Positions 8,685 to 17,338 of a stretch of DNA of 45,587 nt are shown here, piece after piece. The position numbers and the translations under genes were made by a program. Source of the DNA: an uncultured Eubacteriaceae bacterium. Lineage in GTDB: Bacteria; Bacillota; Clostridia; Lachnospirales; CAG-274. Each line of letters starts with the position of its first letter. Position 1 is the stretch's first letter. The stretch lies in the NCBI GenBank assembly GCA_948441255.1, contig CAOJPS010000002.1, positions 1 through 45,587 of the forward strand, given 5' to 3'. The notes under the pieces are model-generated. The model did no database searches. It was not told where the DNA came from and was given only the letters and a program-made list of their open reading frames with translations.

Positions 8685-8705
8685 CATTACTCATCAATTT
8701 AAACA

Positions 8706-8907
8706 CAGAAATCAATTTTTATTCGGCGAAGCTGAAATAAAATTTAGGTCAAGCCTTTTTAAAGGCTTGCGGGAGTGGGCAGAGCCCACGGTTTTAATAC
8801 TTCAAGAGTATTTTTGGGGGTCTGGACACTTTTTACGATAAAAAAAGGGTCCAGAAATTAAAAAATTTTTAATAATTTTTATGCAACTTTATAAAAATTG
8901 ATTTCCG
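8706..8907. repeat. Inverted-repeat-bounded element (202 bp) with internal hairpins
   Basis: The ends carry GAAATCAATTTTTAT (8708-8722) and ATAAAAATTGATTTC (8891-8905). Inside are AAGCCTTTTTAAAGGCTT, GTGGGCAGAGCCCAC and a long CTGGACAC...GGGTCCAG pairing. The GAAATCAATTTTC end motif recurs near 8921 and 24961, and inverted near 35526. No ORF. Confidence 0.6.
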
Positions 8908-8958
8908 TGTCAATTTAAACGGAAATCAATTTTCACATCCGCCACAATTTTTTCTTTA

Positions 8959-9030
8959 GCAAAGCGAAGCTTTGCGTTATGGGTCAAGGGACTTGTCCCT
9001 TGCAGGGTGTGGGACAGCGTCCCACGGTCT
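8959..9030. repeat. E cassette: three consecutive hairpins
   Basis: In order: GCAAAGCGAAGCTTTGC, AAGGGACTTGTCCCTT, and GTGGGACAGCGTCCCAC. The same ordered cassette occurs at 16141-16215, 25375-25437, 38238-38310 and partly at 35475-35525 and 43541-43684. With the preceding element it explains the 525-bp gap between asnB and nspC. Confidence 0.8.
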
Positions 9031-9075
9031 TAATTTACCATATATGGGACAGCGTCCTAGCCTTAACCTGCTGCC

Positions 9076-10227
9076 TTAAAGTCTTGCCTTAAAATTCTCA
9101 TATCCAAAAGACTTAATAACCCTAAATTCTTTTTCTTTTGTATAAAACACAATATCCGGCAAATTAATTCCGTTAAAAGTATTATTTTTAACCATAGAAT
9201 AATGAGCCATATCGCAAAAAATAAGCCTGTCCCCTTCTCTCAATGGTTTATCAAAGGAATAATCCCCAATAATATCCCCCGAAAGACAAGTAGCGCTTCC
9301 AAGTCTATACGTAAACTTTTTTTCATAAGGCTTTCCAGCGTTTATAATTTCAGGTCTGTAAGGCATTTCAAGAACGTCCGGCATATGACAGGCGGCGGAA
9401 GTATCTAAAATAGCAATATCCATACCATTTTTCATAGTATCAAGAACAGATGATATAAGAAACCCTGTATTAAGAGCGACAGCCTCTCCCGGTTCAAGAT
9501 AGACATCAACATTATATTTGTTTTTAATAAATAAGATACAGTCAATAAGTTTTTCAATATCATAGTCAGAACGAGTAATATGATGTCCTCCGCCAAAATT
9601 AACCCACTTAACCTGTTTCAGATATTTTCCAAACTTCTCGTCAACAACCCTAACAGTCCTTTCAAGTGTATCCGAATTTTGTTCACACATAGTATGAAAA
9701 TGGATACCGTCAATTCCCTCCATTCCATATTTCAAGGCGCCCTCCTCAAAATATTCAAGAGTAGAACCCATACGAGAATTTTCAAAACAAGGATTATAAA
9801 TATCTGTTTCAATTTCCGAATATTCAGGATTAATCCTTATACCGCATTCAATCCTTTTAGAGCTTTTCTCAATTTTATCCTTATACTTAGCGAACTGTGA
9901 AAAAGAGTTAAAAACAATATGCCCGCAATATTTAATAATCTCATCAAACTCATCTTCTCTGTAAGCGGGGGAGTAAATGTGAACTTCTTTTCCCATTTCC
10001 TCAAAACCAAGCTTTGCCTCAAATAATGAACTCGACGCGACGCCGCTTATATATTGTGAGATAATAGGATAAACACTGTACATAGAAAACCCTTTCTGTG
10101 CCAAAAGAATACGACAGTCTGTCCTTTCCTCAACAGATTTCAAAATTTCCAGATTTCGAGTCAAAAGCTTTTCATCAACCACATAGCAAGGCGTTTTCAA
10201 CTTATAAAAATTTCTATCCATACACAT
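9076..10227 (-). CDS. nspC: Carboxynorspermidine/carboxyspermidine decarboxylase
   Basis: The 383-residue protein belongs to the alanine-racemase-fold PLP decarboxylases. It removes CO2 from carboxynorspermidine or carboxyspermidine, the last step of the aspartate-semialdehyde route to triamines. Visible features are KTPCYVVDEKLL at the N-terminus, AQKGFSMYSVYP carrying the likely PLP lysine, GIHFHTMCEQ, the phosphate loop NFGGGHHITRSDYD, and EPGEAVALNTGFL. The start at 10227 is chosen because GGAGTG lies seven bases upstream and overlaps the stop of the preceding gene; the longer ORF would run into that gene. Only 4 bp separate the two, so translational coupling is likely. It is last in the polyamine operon. 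Confidence 0.93.
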   Translation of the reverse strand: MCMDRNFYKLKTPCYVVDEKLLTRNLEILKSVEERTDCRILLAQKGFSMYSVYPIISQYISGVASSSLFEAKLGFEEMGKEVHIYSPAYREDEFDEIIKYCGHIVFNSFSQFAKYKDKIEKSSKRIECGIRINPEYSEIETDIYNPCFENSRMGSTLEYFEEGALKYGMEGIDGIHFHTMCEQNSDTLERTVRVVDEKFGKYLKQVKWVNFGGGHHITRSDYDIEKLIDCILFIKNKYNVDVYLEPGEAVALNTGFLISSVLDTMKNGMDIAILDTSAACHMPDVLEMPYRPEIINAGKPYEKKFTYRLGSATCLSGDIIGDYSFDKPLREGDRLIFCDMAHYSMVKNNTFNGINLPDIVFYTKEKEFRVIKSFGYENFKARL

Positions 10228-10231
10228 AAAA

Positions 10232-11431
10232 TCACTCCACAAGCTCCGGAGAAAAACTCTCTTTCCAAGGAAGTCCAAATTTATTAAGAGCCTCCATAAA
10301 TGGGTCAGGGTCAAACTCCTCAATATTATAAACGCCAGGCTTTTTCCATTTTCCCGTCATAACCATAGACGCGCCAATCATAGCGGGAACACCTGTAGTA
10401 TAAGAAATCGCTTGTGAGCCAACCTCTTTATAGCATTCCTGGTGGTCGCACACATTATAAACATAATAAGTTTTTTCTTTTCCGTCTTTAACACCTTTCA
10501 TAATACAGCCAATATTAGTTTTACCCTTAGTCCTAGGCCCAAGAGAAGCCGGGTCAGGAAGAACCGCTTTTAAAAACTGCAAAGGCACAATTTTCTTTCC
10601 CTCATAGTCAATAGGCACAATCGAAGTCATTCCCACATTTTCAAGCACCTTAAGGTGCGTAAGATATTTTTCAGAAAAAGTCATAAAGAAACGAATTCTC
10701 TTAATACCATTAATATTAAGAGCCAAAGACTCCAATTCCTCGTGATGAAGAAGATACATATCTTTTTCACCTATCTCCGGAAAATTATAAACCCTTTTAA
10801 TTTCAAGGGGTTCCGTTTCAATCCATTTTCCATTTTCAATATAACTTCCCCTTGCCGTAACCTCTCTAATATTAATCTCAGGGTTAAAATTTGTAGCAAA
10901 AGGATAGCCGTGGTCACCAGCATTAGCGTCTAAAATATCAATATAATGAATTTCATCAAAATAATGTTTCTGGGCATAAGCGCAAAAAACTCCCGTAACT
11001 CCAGGGTCAAAACCGCTTCCAAGAAGAGCCGTAATACCTGCCTTTTCAAAGCGTTCTCTATATTCCCACTGCCACTTATACTCAAATTTAGCCGTATCCA
11101 AAGGCTCATAATTAGCCGTATCCATATAATCTGTTTTAGTTGCCAAACAAGCATCCATAATAGTCAAATCCTGATAAGGCAAAGCGACATTAATAACAAT
11201 ATCAGGCTTAAATTTATTAATAAGTTCAATAAGTTCTTCTGTATTGTCAGCGTCAACTTTTGCCGTCTGAATTTTAGTTTTTCCGCCGTCAAGCTTAGCC
11301 TTAAGAGCGTCGCATTTAGACTTTGTTCTGCTTGCTATACAAATTTCCTCAAATACCTCCGAGTTCTGGCAGCATTTGTGAACAACAACGCTTGCCACCC
11401 CGCCGGCTCCAATTATCAATGCTTTTCCCAT
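10232..11431 (-). CDS. Carboxynorspermidine/carboxyspermidine dehydrogenase (saccharopine dehydrogenase family)
   Basis: The 399-residue protein has an N-terminal Rossmann motif, KALIIGAGGVASVVVHKC, and the catalytic-domain stretch TALLGSGFDPGVTGVFCAYA typical of the carboxynorspermidine synthase branch. It condenses aspartate beta-semialdehyde with a diamine (putrescine or diaminopropane) and reduces the Schiff base with NADPH. The product would go straight to the decarboxylase encoded 4 bp downstream. The ATG follows GGAGG by eight bases. A lysine-biosynthetic role (Lys1) is less likely given the partner gene. Confidence 0.92.
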   Translation of the reverse strand: MGKALIIGAGGVASVVVHKCCQNSEVFEEICIASRTKSKCDALKAKLDGGKTKIQTAKVDADNTEELIELINKFKPDIVINVALPYQDLTIMDACLATKTDYMDTANYEPLDTAKFEYKWQWEYRERFEKAGITALLGSGFDPGVTGVFCAYAQKHYFDEIHYIDILDANAGDHGYPFATNFNPEINIREVTARGSYIENGKWIETEPLEIKRVYNFPEIGEKDMYLLHHEELESLALNINGIKRIRFFMTFSEKYLTHLKVLENVGMTSIVPIDYEGKKIVPLQFLKAVLPDPASLGPRTKGKTNIGCIMKGVKDGKEKTYYVYNVCDHQECYKEVGSQAISYTTGVPAMIGASMVMTGKWKKPGVYNIEEFDPDPFMEALNKFGLPWKESFSPELVE

Positions 11432-11498
11432 TATATCTTCCTCCCATTAATAACAGCAGTTATTTTATATATTTTAAAATCGCCGCAAAATCAAATTT

Positions 11499-12197
11499 TT
11501 ATTTCGGCATATAAGCATATATTTTTTTATATTTATGTTCAACCACATAATTAGGGTTTGCCTCAAGGATAAGGTTTTCCAAAACTTCCGGGTCGTCCTT
11601 TAAGTGATACTCACATATAGATATTTTAGGAGTAAATTTTTTCAACGTCCTCATTGCCCCTTTAAGCATATTTCTTTCAGCGCCCTCAATATCAGCTTTA
11701 ATATAGTCAACCCTCTCAACATTATTTTTTTCAACAAAATCATCTATAGTTATTATATCCACCTTATTCTCATTATTAATGTTTTTCAAACAATTACTTT
11801 CAATAATTTTTCCTGTCGTCAAAGCGTCTTCGTTTACATAAAATTCTACTTTTCCTGTATAATCCCCAACAGCATATTCACACAACTCAATATTTGGATA
11901 TATTTCTATAATCTCTGATATATATTTATTAACAGCTGAAACTGGTTCAAAAGCGTAAACCTTTTTACATTTATCAGCAACTGAAGCCGCAAACAATCCA
12001 ATATTACTTCCAATATCAAATACAACATCTTCTTTATCAACAGAAACATTAGTCACTTCATAAGGCCCCTCATCTATAAGTGACAAATCATTATAAGCCT
12101 CCGGAAAAATTATATCCCAACTTTCACCCATAAATAAAGTAACATAATCCTCTTCCAAATTAAATGGATTGAGATATTTTATTCCGCCCATAGTCAA
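11499..12197 (-). CDS. FkbM-family methyltransferase domain (downstream part of an interrupted gene?)
   Basis: The 232 codons encode a class I SAM-dependent methyltransferase: VVFDIGSNIGLFAASVADKC is the SAM-binding motif, followed by VYAFEPVSAV and YIKADIEGAERNML, all typical of FkbM proteins. The first possible start is a TTG at 12197 (or ATG at 12191), but the only ribosome-binding-like GGAGGGGG is 24-30 nt away, too far. The frame continues upstream for 11 more codons (GGGTINYNSKY) to a TAG at 12231-12233, above which the preceding ORF is in the same frame. I suspect one gene broken by a nonsense codon. The substrate is unknown, and its place inside a polyamine operon is odd. Confidence 0.75.
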   Translation of the reverse strand: MTMGGIKYLNPFNLEEDYVTLFMGESWDIIFPEAYNDLSLIDEGPYEVTNVSVDKEDVVFDIGSNIGLFAASVADKCKKVYAFEPVSAVNKYISEIIEIYPNIELCEYAVGDYTGKVEFYVNEDALTTGKIIESNCLKNINNENKVDIITIDDFVEKNNVERVDYIKADIEGAERNMLKGAMRTLKKFTPKISICEYHLKDDPEVLENLILEANPNYVVEHKYKKIYAYMPK

Positions 12198-12230
12198 ATA
12201 TTTTGAATTATAATTAATTGTACCCCCTCC

Positions 12231-12626
12231 CTAGGCTTCCAAAAAGTATTCATAACCTATACACTCACATAGACTAAAAAAATCTTTCAGACTAATTACC
12301 TTTTTATATGAAAGTTCCGCATACTTTTCTATATTAGCTATCATTGATTTTATAGTCGTTTTCACAACACCGCTTATTAATATATCGTGACTGCTTTTTC
12401 TTATTCCGTTTTTATTATCTATGTACTCACTAAACTCATAAACTTTTATTCCGTCAACAACCCCATCTTTCTTATACCCATCGCTGCATAAAAAACAGTC
12501 AACCTTAATATTCAAAATTGATAAAGCTTTTAAAAGCATACGCCCCATAATACCAAAACCATAAATAACATAGCTTTTCGATTCATTTTCAGTAAAAGTA
12601 ATTTTCTCTAGTTCCAGTTTTCTCAT
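12231..12626 (-). CDS. Rossmann-like N-terminal domain of an FkbM-type protein, ending at an in-frame TAG
   Basis: The ORF encodes 131 residues: SKSYVIYGFGIMGRMLLKAL is a nucleotide-binding-like motif, followed by VDCFLCSDGYKKDG and GIKVYEFSEYI. Such domains commonly precede FkbM methyltransferase domains in a single chain. The ATG at 12626 is preceded by GGAGG at eight bases; the longer ORF start is not needed. The stop at 12231 is in frame with the methyltransferase ORF that follows, so this is probably the first part of that protein. It starts 50 bp after speE. Confidence 0.65.
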   Translation of the reverse strand: MRKLELEKITFTENESKSYVIYGFGIMGRMLLKALSILNIKVDCFLCSDGYKKDGVVDGIKVYEFSEYIDNKNGIRKSSHDILISGVVKTTIKSMIANIEKYAELSYKKVISLKDFFSLCECIGYEYFLEA

Positions 12627-12676
12627 AATAAAATCCTCCAAAAATAACATTCAATTCCTTTTTTCTTTCATCAAAT

Positions 12677-13534
12677 CTAAATTTTTCCCTGCTTCTCAAT
12701 AAGTTTTTTAACATAATTAGGCAAAGCAAAACTTCCCTTATGCAATTGAGTGTTATAATATTTTGTTTCAATTCCAAGATTATTCCAATAATCCTCTTTA
12801 ATATCATTTACAGGGTCAAATTTTTTAGACGCGAACCCAAAAAGCCAATGTCCCGAAGGATAAGTAGGTATATGAGCTTGATACAGTTTCACAAAAGGGA
12901 AAAACTGTCTTATTCTTTCATTCGCCCGTTTAAGGGATTCAGCATACACTTTATAATAAGGACTTTCGTGCTGATTAACAAGAATGCCGCAATCGTTTAA
13001 CGCTTTATAGCAGTTTCCATAAAATTCCTTTGTAAAAAGTCCCTCTCCCGGGCCAAAAGGGTCAGTAGAATCAACTATAATAAGGTCATAATATCCCTCT
13101 TTTTTTCTAACAAACCTAAGACCGTCCTCATAAAATATATTAACCCTAGGGTCAGAGAGTTTTTCCGCCATCAGCGGCAAAAACCTCCTGCAAGCGGAAA
13201 CCACCATATCATCAATCTCTACAAGGTCAATTTCCAATACAGATTCATATCTCGTAAGTTCTCTCACCGTACCGCCGTCGCCGCCGCCTATAACAAGAAC
13301 CTTTTTAATATCAGGATTAACCGCCATAGGAACGTGAACAATCATATCGTGATAAATAAACTCATCTTTCTCCGTAACCATCATAAGACTGTCAAGGGTC
13401 AAAAAAACTCCAAACTCATTAGACCTCATAATATCTATTCTCTGAAAATTACTTTTAGCGGAAAACAAATGCTCATCCACTCTAATCGAAAATTTAACAT
13501 CCGGGCTATGTTCCTCAGTATACCACAGTTCCAC
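12677..13534 (-). CDS. speE: Spermidine synthase (aminopropyltransferase)
   Basis: The 285-residue protein transfers the aminopropyl group from decarboxylated SAM to a diamine. Motifs are MELWYTEEHSPDVKFSIRV at the start, LVIGGGDGGTVRELTRY (dcSAM binding), EIDLVEIDDMVV, and the gatekeeper/catalytic stretch DLIIVDSTDPFGPGEGLF. The start codon is GTG at 13534, five bases after AAGGGGAG. It lies 45 bp downstream of the speA-like gene and needs dcSAM from speD two genes upstream. Confidence 0.95.
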   Translation of the reverse strand: MELWYTEEHSPDVKFSIRVDEHLFSAKSNFQRIDIMRSNEFGVFLTLDSLMMVTEKDEFIYHDMIVHVPMAVNPDIKKVLVIGGGDGGTVRELTRYESVLEIDLVEIDDMVVSACRRFLPLMAEKLSDPRVNIFYEDGLRFVRKKEGYYDLIIVDSTDPFGPGEGLFTKEFYGNCYKALNDCGILVNQHESPYYKVYAESLKRANERIRQFFPFVKLYQAHIPTYPSGHWLFGFASKKFDPVNDIKEDYWNNLGIETKYYNTQLHKGSFALPNYVKKLIEKQGKI

Positions 13535-13579
13535 AAAAACTCCCCTTTCTTCGTCAAATCACTATATATGAAACAAATC

Positions 13580-15046
13580 TCACGGTTTATCGTCATATTC
13601 AAAAACAACATTAATATTGTTAATATAAATATCCTCCGTTCCTGTAAGAAAACAGCCTTTTTTCTTGGCATAATCAATATACGCCAAAATATCTTTAGTA
13701 ATATACTCCCCAGGAGCAAGGATAGGTATTCCCGGAGGATAACACATAACAAACTCACTGCAAATCTTGCCATAGCTTTTTTCAATAGGGAGAGATTTTT
13801 TAGGAGCGTAAAAGGCCGCCTTTGGCGTCATAGCCACAAGAGGATTAATATATTCGTGGTCAAACATACCCGACTTGTCCTTTGAATAAAGCCTTTTAAT
13901 CTCCGACAATGATGAAATAAGCCTTTCAATAGCGAGAGATTTATCTCCCACGGAAATAATAGCGAGAATGTTTCCAATATCACCAAACTCAATCTGAATA
14001 TTATAATCATCTCTTAAAATATCATAAACCTCAATGCCGGCAAGCCCAATATTTCTTGTATGTACAGAAAGCTTAGTAACGTCAAAATCAAAAACTGTAT
14101 CATTATTTATAAGTTCTCTGCCATAAGCGTAATACCCGCCGATTTTATTAATTTCTTCCCTAGCATAATTAGCCAAAGAAGAAACTCTGTCAAAAATAGC
14201 CTCTCCGTTAAGGGCAAGATTTTTTCTTGAAATATCAAGAGAAGACATAAGCAAATAAGAACCGCTTGTAGTTTGAGTAAGATTTATAATCTGCCTGACA
14301 TAACCTTTGCTTATATTGTTGTTTATAAGCAAAAAAGAACTTTGCGTAAGAGAACCTCCCGTTTTGTGCATACTGACCGCCGCCATATCAGCCCCGGCGC
14401 TCATAGCGGAAACAGGAAGATTTCTGTTAAAATAAAAATGCGTTCCGTGAGCTTCGTCCACAAGAACAAGCATACCATAACTGTGAGCCAATTCCACTAT
14501 ATCTTTAAGTGGCGAACAAATACCATAATACGTTGGATTATTCACCAAAACCGCTTTAGCGTCAGGATTTGCCATAATAGCGCTTTTAACGTCTTTCAAT
14601 GACATACCCAAAGGAATACCAAGTTCCTTGTCAACTCCCGGATTAACATAAACAGGGGTTGCTCCGCTGATAACAAGCGCGTTAATAGCGCTTCTGTGAA
14701 CATTTCTGGGCATAATAATTTTTTCCCCGTTTTTGCAGGCGGCAAGCACCATAGACTGCACGGCAGAGGTAGTACCATTAATCATAAAGAAAGCGTGTTT
14801 AGCGCCAAAAGCGTCTGCCGCGAGTTCCTCCGATTCTTTAATAACTGAAACAGGATGACATAAATTATCAAGAGGTTTCATCGAGTTGACGTCCACTGTC
14901 ATACACCTTTCCCCAAGAAAATCCGTCAATTCCTTGTTTCCTTGTCCTCTTTTATGTCCTGGCACATCAAAAGGCACCACCCTCATAGATTTATATTTTT
15001 CAAGAGCCTCAAAAATAGGCATTTTACTCTGGTCAAATTTATACAT
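13580..15046 (-). CDS. speA: Orn/Lys/Arg decarboxylase, aspartate-aminotransferase fold (probable arginine decarboxylase)
   Basis: The 488-residue enzyme has the family features FDVPGHKRGQGN near 26-37, MINGTTSAVQSMVLA near 88-102, LVDEAHGTHF at 196-204, and the PLP lysine K228 in SMHKTGGSLTQSS. The C-terminal part has CYPPGIPILAPGE. Length and order match the short Firmicute-type arginine decarboxylases (SpeA/YaaO-like). Lysine or ornithine as substrate cannot be excluded from sequence alone. The start at 15046 is chosen for GAGGA seven to eight bases upstream; the ORF extends 17 codons further. No agmatinase or agmatine deiminase gene is in the window, so how putrescine would form is open. 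Confidence 0.9.
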   Translation of the reverse strand: MYKFDQSKMPIFEALEKYKSMRVVPFDVPGHKRGQGNKELTDFLGERCMTVDVNSMKPLDNLCHPVSVIKESEELAADAFGAKHAFFMINGTTSAVQSMVLAACKNGEKIIMPRNVHRSAINALVISGATPVYVNPGVDKELGIPLGMSLKDVKSAIMANPDAKAVLVNNPTYYGICSPLKDIVELAHSYGMLVLVDEAHGTHFYFNRNLPVSAMSAGADMAAVSMHKTGGSLTQSSFLLINNNISKGYVRQIINLTQTTSGSYLLMSSLDISRKNLALNGEAIFDRVSSLANYAREEINKIGGYYAYGRELINNDTVFDFDVTKLSVHTRNIGLAGIEVYDILRDDYNIQIEFGDIGNILAIISVGDKSLAIERLISSLSEIKRLYSKDKSGMFDHEYINPLVAMTPKAAFYAPKKSLPIEKSYGKICSEFVMCYPPGIPILAPGEYITKDILAYIDYAKKKGCFLTGTEDIYINNINVVFEYDDKP

Positions 15047-15093
15047 ATCACATTCCTCATACAGTAAGTGTAGTTTTTTAAGCTTGCCTATAG

Positions 15094-15918
15094 TCAATCA
15101 TTTGTAAAAATATTGCTTCCGCTGAAAATCTCAATCATTTCTCTGCGCAGGCTGTTAGTAATTTCAAGCCTTTCCTTAGGAGGAAGTTCATAAACATCAG
15201 TATTAAAAAGATAATTCTGCAAATCAATTTCTTTAATAAGCATTTTAGTATGAAAAATATTAGCCTGATAAACATTAATATCAATAGCGTCATATCTTTC
15301 AAGGGTTTTATCATTTATATAGTCCTGAATACTTGTCATATTATGGTCCATAAAAAGCTTTTTGCCGTCCACATCTCTCGTAAACCCTCTAACACGATAA
15401 TCCGTGGTAATAATATCCGAATCAAAGCTGTCAATAAGATAATCCAAAGTATTCAAAGGAGAAATCTGTCCGCAGGTCGAAACATCTATATCAACACGAA
15501 AGGTCGCGATAGAATTATCCGGGTGATACTCTGGATAAGAATGAACGGTAACATGGCTTTTATCAAGATGAGAAACAACGCTCTGTCTTTTTTCAATAAT
15601 TTTAGACTCTACCAAATTTTCCGATGTCCGTTCTTCCGAAAGAGAAAGTCCTCTTTCAGTAATAAGAACAGTAACGCTCGCCCCCTGAGGCTCATAATCC
15701 TGTTTAGATATATTAAGCACGTGAGCGCCAATCATTTTAGTAACATCACAAAGAATATTAGTAAGTCTTTCAGAGTTATACTGCTCGTCAATATAAGCTA
15801 TATAATCTTTTTGTTCTCTTTCACTTTTAGCGTAACAAACGTCATATATATTAAAGCTCAGCGTTTTTGTAAGATTATTAAAGCCATAAAGCTTCAGCTT
15901 ATTTTTCAACCCTATCAT
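15094..15918 (-). CDS. speD: S-adenosylmethionine decarboxylase proenzyme (E. coli SpeD type)
   Basis: The 274-residue proenzyme cleaves itself at K120-S121 in [13 protein letters not shown], where the serine becomes the pyruvoyl cofactor; C149 in [10 protein letters not shown] corresponds to the catalytic cysteine. Both lie nine residues later than in the 264-residue E. coli enzyme, as expected for a class 1A protein. It makes decarboxylated SAM for SpeE. ATG at 15918 is chosen over GTG at 15921 because AAAGG is five bases upstream. It is first in the operon. The stop codon lies inside TATAGTCAATCA, the end motif of a B-family repeat, so the last few codons may come from a repeat. Confidence 0.94.
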   Translation of the reverse strand: MIGLKNKLKLYGFNNLTKTLSFNIYDVCYAKSEREQKDYIAYIDEQYNSERLTNILCDVTKMIGAHVLNISKQDYEPQGASVTVLITERGLSLSEERTSENLVESKIIEKRQSVVSHLDKSHVTVHSYPEYHPDNSIATFRVDIDVSTCGQISPLNTLDYLIDSFDSDIITTDYRVRGFTRDVDGKKLFMDHNMTSIQDYINDKTLERYDAIDINVYQANIFHTKMLIKEIDLQNYLFNTDVYELPPKERLEITNSLRREMIEIFSGSNIFTND

Positions 15919-15956
15919 CACAGCCTTTCATAAAATAAAAAAGATACTTATTTTAT

Positions 15957-15985
15957 ATTTTACAATACAGCGAAAAAAATATCAA
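15957..15985 (-). promoter_or_regulatory. Candidate promoter of the polyamine operon
   Basis: TTGATA (15980-15985) and TAAAAT (15957-15962) on the minus strand have a 17-bp spacer, about 40 bp upstream of speD. No riboswitch-like fold is evident. Confidence 0.45.
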
Positions 15986-16106
15986 CAATTTATTAATGAA
16001 AAAACAAGTTCTTTTGTTAAAACCCTTAAAACTCCGCCGGTGACTCCGCTTCTTTCTTGAAAGAAAGAAGCAAAGAACTTTTACAAAACTATGTTTCGCT
16101 GTAAAA

Positions 16107-16215
16107 AAAACGCGGCAAAACCGCCGCCGCGTTTTTTTTAGCAAAGCGAACGCTTTGCGTTATGGGTCAAGGGACTTGTCCCTTGCAGGGTGCGGGACAG
16201 CGTCCCACGGTTTTA
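16107..16215. repeat. Hairpin-terminator module plus E cassette
   Basis: An ACGCGGC...GCCGCGT hairpin followed by a T-tract (about 16107-16138) is joined to the three-hairpin E cassette (16141-16215). The GCGGC/GCCGC hairpin with T-tract precedes the E cassette in the same way at 25331, 35443 and 43505. The E cassette runs into the last codons of the acyltransferase gene. Confidence 0.7.
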
Positions 16216-17280
16216 ATGTTTTAAAATTTTTTTAAATGGCAGGCTTTTAACAATAAGCATAAAAAATTCTGCCAAAAAATTGGCAATCCACGAAACAATA
16301 AGCGAACAAATAAAAATACAAGGAACAATAATAAAATAATACTTCACTCTGCCTCTAAAATCAGGAATAGCTGAATTCAAATAAGGATAAAATATCTTGT
16401 CAAAAATACAAGACGCCAAATATATTCCAAGAGCAAGTGATGAGATTTTACCCATACACTTTTTAATAAATAAAGGAAGCCTTTCAAGGTTAAGCTTGCT
16501 TATCAATATAAAAATAAGCGTCGAATCAATTACATTCTCAAAACCCATCCAATTACAATAACTTTTCCACTGAAAATTCAAACCATAGCTTTTATAAAAA
16601 TTAAACCCGCCAAAAGCAAATAAACAGATGATAAATATAATAAAAATATATCTTTTTTTAATTTCAACTCCAAATTCTCTTATAAAAGCGCCAATAAAAT
16701 AATATGTAACAGGGTAAAGCACCACCCAAAAATTAGGTATAATATCAATATCATCATTTATAAAAGACGGAGCCATTGTCAAAACAAGAAATGTAGCAAT
16801 CAACACAATTTTTTTATTTTTAGACTCCAATCCGTTGTAAATTAAGTTCAAAAATGGAATCAGCAGAAAAAGTCCGAAATACATTTCCATATACCAGGCG
16901 TACCATACCATAGAACCATTTAAAGTCCCCTGAATAAAATTCCAAAAATCAACATTCTCTTTAAGATGTATATTTCTGAATACCCATACCGCGATTGAAA
17001 TCAAAACATATACGATAAGAATTTTAACAATACCGCCGTAATATTTTTTAGACAAAGTCTTACGGCACATAAGATATCCGGTAAGTATCATAAACAAAGG
17101 CACGCAAATCATAAATAACGTTCTTGCCGTAACAGCGAAATATGAAAAAACCGAATCTATTTTTATTTTATAAAAACCAGTATTCATAAAAAAATGCACC
17201 GATATAACGGAAAAAACAGCCAAAATTCTAACCAAATCCATATTTACATTTCTTTTGTACCCCACCCCCCCCCCCCACAA
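16213..17280 (-). CDS. Membrane acyltransferase (acyltransferase 3 family), probably phase-variable
   Basis: The protein matches the acyltransferase 3 family: RNVNMDLVRILAVFSVISVH near the N-terminus holds the usual 'R...D..R..A...V...H' pattern, then about ten membrane segments. The family transfers acetyl or other acyl groups to surface glycans. As sequenced, the frame opens only at a TTG at 17280, inside a region ending in 12 Gs (17265-17276 on the minus strand), or at an ATG at 17241 that would cut into the domain. An ATG at 17333 with GGAGGT seven bases upstream is out of frame by one base; 13 Gs would join it and give about 373 residues. The RBS overlaps the stop of the upstream membrane-protein gene, indicating coupling. 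Confidence 0.88.
   Translation of the reverse strand: MWGGGVGYKRNVNMDLVRILAVFSVISVHFFMNTGFYKIKIDSVFSYFAVTARTLFMICVPLFMILTGYLMCRKTLSKKYYGGIVKILIVYVLISIAVWVFRNIHLKENVDFWNFIQGTLNGSMVWYAWYMEMYFGLFLLIPFLNLIYNGLESKNKKIVLIATFLVLTMAPSFINDDIDIIPNFWVVLYPVTYYFIGAFIREFGVEIKKRYIFIIFIICLFAFGGFNFYKSYGLNFQWKSYCNWMGFENVIDSTLIFILISKLNLERLPLFIKKCMGKISSLALGIYLASCIFDKIFYPYLNSAIPDFRGRVKYYFIIVPCIFICSLIVSWIANFLAEFFMLIVKSLPFKKILKH
17265..17276 (-). repeat. Homopolymeric G tract (12 G on the coding strand) at the acyltransferase start
   Basis: The plus strand shows twelve consecutive C, flanked by CCCA and ACAA. Such tracts slip during replication. The reading frame from the well-placed ATG at 17333 reaches the acyltransferase domain with 13 or 10 G but hits TAA after the tract with 12 G. 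Confidence 0.85.
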
Positions 17281-17338
17281 TTCTTTTTGTCATTATATTT
17301 TCCATTCTCTCCATATTCATTAACTTCCTCCATAAATT

